NCBI GenBank assembly: GCA_017403345.1
Contig: JAFQOH010000040.1
Coordinates: 1-23,718 of the forward strand
From: RGIG3701 sp017403345
GTDB taxonomy: Bacteria > Planctomycetota > Planctomycetia > Pirellulales > Thermoguttaceae
Direction of reading: 5' to 3'
Length of the DNA: 23,718 bases
Part shown: positions 22,801 through 23,718 of the stretch, piece by piece
How positions within the stretch are numbered: the stretch's first letter is position 1
Layout: the number at the start of each line of letters is the position of its first letter
The notes under the pieces: model-generated
The model's input: the letters and a program-made list of their open reading frames with translations, nothing else
Database searches by the model: none
Told to the model about the DNA's origin: nothing
Made by a program: the position numbers and the translations under genes

Positions 22801-23718
22801 GCCGTATCTTCGTCGGAAGGTTTGGAACTGAAGAGTGATTTTAGAACCATGGCGAGGATGTTGATCTGGACGTTGCGGTCTTTAACACTCCCCAATACAA
22901 GCAACAGCTCTCGGGAAATATTGCACGCCTCGATCCCTTCATCCCCTTTATACGCTTTGATCCTGGGCCGAGGTCTTCCTTGGAGTACACTGCCGCTCCA
23001 AGCCTCCGTTTTTACCTTCAGCAGATCCCATGGTTCTTCTGCAAGATACACCAATTGTTCGAGGGGAAGCACGGGCCGAGTTCCTGGCGTATACTCCAGC
23101 TTCTGTATATTATCCAGCTCTTCGTTATACTTATCTACCTTTTTTTCCTGCTCAATGAGCCACGCGGCCATAATATCCCAGCAAATTTCCACATATTCCT
23201 TCAGCTCTGGCTTCTCGAGCTTTGCCAGCAAACGAGTATAGGCCTCGATACGAAGATCCAGAGAAGCATCATCTTCCAGTTCCAGGCGGATCCCTGATCG
23301 GTCAGATTTTTCCGCTTTTCCCTCAGAAGGAAGGGGCAATTTACATTGAGCCTCACAAATAGGTAAGCAGACCTTCATTTGAGATGTCAATTCATCTTGG
23401 ACAGCATCGGAAAACGATGAAAAGCGATAAGATCCATCCTTAGACCTGACTTTATTGATCAATTTCCCCCAAATATCCGACCTCGAATGAGCGCAATCTG
23501 CCTCTTTTTCCGGCATCAATCTATAGATCTCCAATGCAAGACGCTCCCAGCGCTTACGACGAATCAGATTTTTCAGTTTCAGCTTCAGTTTGCGTTTCAA
23601 AGTCTTTTTCGAATCATCTTTCGAATCATCTTTCGGATCATCTTTCGGATCATCTTTCGGATCATCTTTCGGATCATCTTTCGGATCATCTTTCGGATCA
23701 TCTTTCGGATCATCTTTC
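19854..23718 (-). CDS. Giant polytopic membrane protein with SLOG-like segment (5' partial)
   Basis: At least 1288 aa. The frame is open to the window edge through KDDP repeats, so the start lies outside; a TTG at 23600 is not the true start. Numbering below runs from that codon. Residues 1-440 are soluble and charged, without a known motif, and end in an acidic patch (EEDYEDDEDSRD). Residues 445-545 look Rossmann-like: RLFVYPYDI, then HSHLAIVLWDGS, FKLEGY and GPILHIRTH. This resembles the second half of SLOG-type nucleotide-sensor domains, but the usual GGT is missing. Transmembrane helices lie at about 703-722, 860-884, 910-932, 942-970, 1095-1120 and 1139-1157. Six 12-aa repeats (751-822) sit between the first two. 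YYRLRTLTECLRVQFYWNIMG (980-1000) recalls the post-helix segment of SLATT-like two-TM effectors. The SLOG/SLATT reading is inference from remembered motifs. No nuclease motif is seen. Confidence 0.7.
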   Translation of the reverse strand, partial: KDDPKDDPKDDPKDDPKDDPKDDPKDDPKDDSKDDSKKTLKRKLKLKLKNLIRRKRWERLALEIYRLMPEKEADCAHSRSDIWGKLINKVRSKDGSYRFSSFSDAVQDELTSQMKVCLPICEAQCKLPLPSEGKAEKSDRSGIRLELEDDASLDLRIEAYTRLLAKLEKPELKEYVEICWDIMAAWLIEQEKKVDKYNEELDNIQKLEYTPGTRPVLPLEQLVYLAEEPWDLLKVKTEAWSGSVLQGRPRPRIKAYKGDEGIEACNISRELLLVLGSVKDRNVQINILAMVLKSLFSSKPSDEDTAEVRNLRQERKDEMRKFLLPKGEKFPKDSKTLEYYVEKKFFVESVPSNLGEYIEVIASSDTPSSSRRQKEKYRKKEEDILAQFVPELYNSDNKHALENLLPERELDKLFNMAIRELKVAELLERIYRLWRNYSEAKLYVYSDRYAYYKNEAAEAAEEDYEDDEDSRDFVVVEDVEETEINEIHPRLFVYPYDIKKGDKNIWHTYNEFAMKHSHLAIVLWDGSSVGADHDSYQNSMEWAVRFKLEGYAGGEKQTDMDELTQPANGPILHIRTHWEAVTKHLNRMHERKTTWWKPWKWLSDEQPDRFPARYYPDDARISYEDENGKRQLALSSFPEVEPGWWSNAATQRDMEECINTLGAVNNIIQKKFPLNPDSGFLKKETYEEYIESMYSMCDSPMEVDNKPYIPYPRKKNRQIFTHLQVIDELAVHFSKKMKGLLNWFYWSMCAVIVFSCLLIITHEGFFRATNAPDIINSKIPWSELFNKIKGSGDVAGHENQEGSGDAAGHENQEGSGDVAGHENQETSGGAPGNKNQETSGGAPGNKNQETSGGAPGNKNQEGARNSAESHSNASFIEILDPFSAWNESGPRPSLVGPPVHFVISCVLWLGILCAIVGGLWGLYRYIGQLLKTIYKGLKELFQWMIERRLPCLVAVSVVGVLIWLIIISVNLLNTAEKNEQWIILFLFLFLWCFALLCLCMIAALWCIVMYRWKNPHIHYYRLRTLTECLRVQFYWNIMGSGRHVSGSFRSQQIDAVTWLRTALNGVEVTLRRNESEPWDIRNRVRMLDKVWLETQKNYHDKRLVSRLGYKLSKDHLTQKLDIPEFGLIHGLWKWILPYWNGLVSLVPLAIFIAGAMIYTYKMENFLFNAIQKEETQLGMWIVMRIIIFGIIPILLLNRYWKEKIRQREKKDDMLEKLHVPYVLADYLLDTILDESSTEEEFTKQQPGEKKTAKDRCHEILHHLGVEVLAKRIDWLLAVHKRNLKSPK
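21135..21350 (-). repeat. Six 36-bp repeats in two subtypes, coding
   Basis: Six contiguous 36-bp units encode three copies of GSGDVAGHENQE (one with DA for DV) and then three of TSGGAPGNKNQE. The three TSGG units (21135-21242) are identical in DNA. The three GSGD units (21243-21350) differ at one base only. The block lies in the loop between the first and second membrane helices of the giant protein. Confidence 0.95.
23610..23718 (-). repeat. 12-bp repeat encoding KDDP/KDDS at the window edge
   Basis: About nine units of GATCATCTTTCG-type sequence run off the right edge. On the minus strand they read KDDP, with the two units nearest the body of the protein reading KDDS. This shows the giant gene continues beyond the window and that its N-terminal region is a charged low-complexity tract. 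Confidence 0.9.

Noticed and set aside
23610..23718. CRISPR-like array at the right edge
   Set aside because: The 12-bp units are contiguous without spacers and continue an open coding frame.

Overview
The window looks like a chromosomal segment from a member of the Planctomycetota, probably a host-associated or anaerobic lineage with moderate GC. The reasons are: (i) a secreted-type protein whose N-terminus carries the arginine-rich plus LEERMVMS motif typical of planctomycete exported proteins; (ii) an rpsD gene standing alone, outside any alpha operon; (iii) dispersed non-coding CACGAAAAG and CACTGAGAACACAGAA repeats between genes; (iv) large repeat-rich membrane proteins of unknown function. 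The species-level assignment is inference.

Layout. 1-305: gene-free, with dispersed repeats and a perfect hairpin. 306-3783 (minus): a secreted GH5-like glycosidase with its own promoter, the methionine-salvage isomerase mtnA, and a calcineurin-like phosphoesterase, the last two separated by eight tandem heptamers. 3784-4572: no protein gene, but on the plus strand a promoter, a three-helix folded segment and an intrinsic terminator together make a convincing orphan non-coding RNA (about 4082-4279). 4573-6702 (minus): a planctomycete-type lipoprotein and the LEERMVMS protein. 6950-8092 (plus): an exported alpha/beta hydrolase. 8497-9138 (minus): rpsD with a strong promoter, a roughly 155-nt structured leader and a terminator. 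9440-9697 (minus): a small membrane protein with a strong ribosome binding site. 9911-10300 (minus): the decayed 3' end of a Ro60/TROVE gene. 10440-14397 (minus): a complete sulfate ABC importer operon (binding protein, two permeases, ATPase) with a good promoter and a palindromic leader element. 14651-18175 (plus): a two-gene unit of a zinc-ribbon membrane protein and a 941-aa ankyrin membrane protein with an internal 261-bp duplication and an EEEA tail. 18437-19765 (plus): a phenylacetate-CoA ligase (paaK) with promoter, leader hairpin and terminator. 19854 to the right edge (minus): a very large (at least 1288 aa) polytopic membrane protein, 5'-partial, with three low-complexity repeat blocks and a central Rossmann-like segment reminiscent of SLOG-type sensors.

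How the parts relate. mtnA and the sulfate importer both serve sulfur metabolism, but they are separate transcription units. The two repeat-rich membrane loci (14651-18175 and 19854-23718) flank paaK and point away from known metabolism. They are the best candidates for an undescribed protein system, while the 4082-4279 RNA is the best candidate for an undescribed RNA. No tRNA, CRISPR array, insertion sequence or integrase was recognised.
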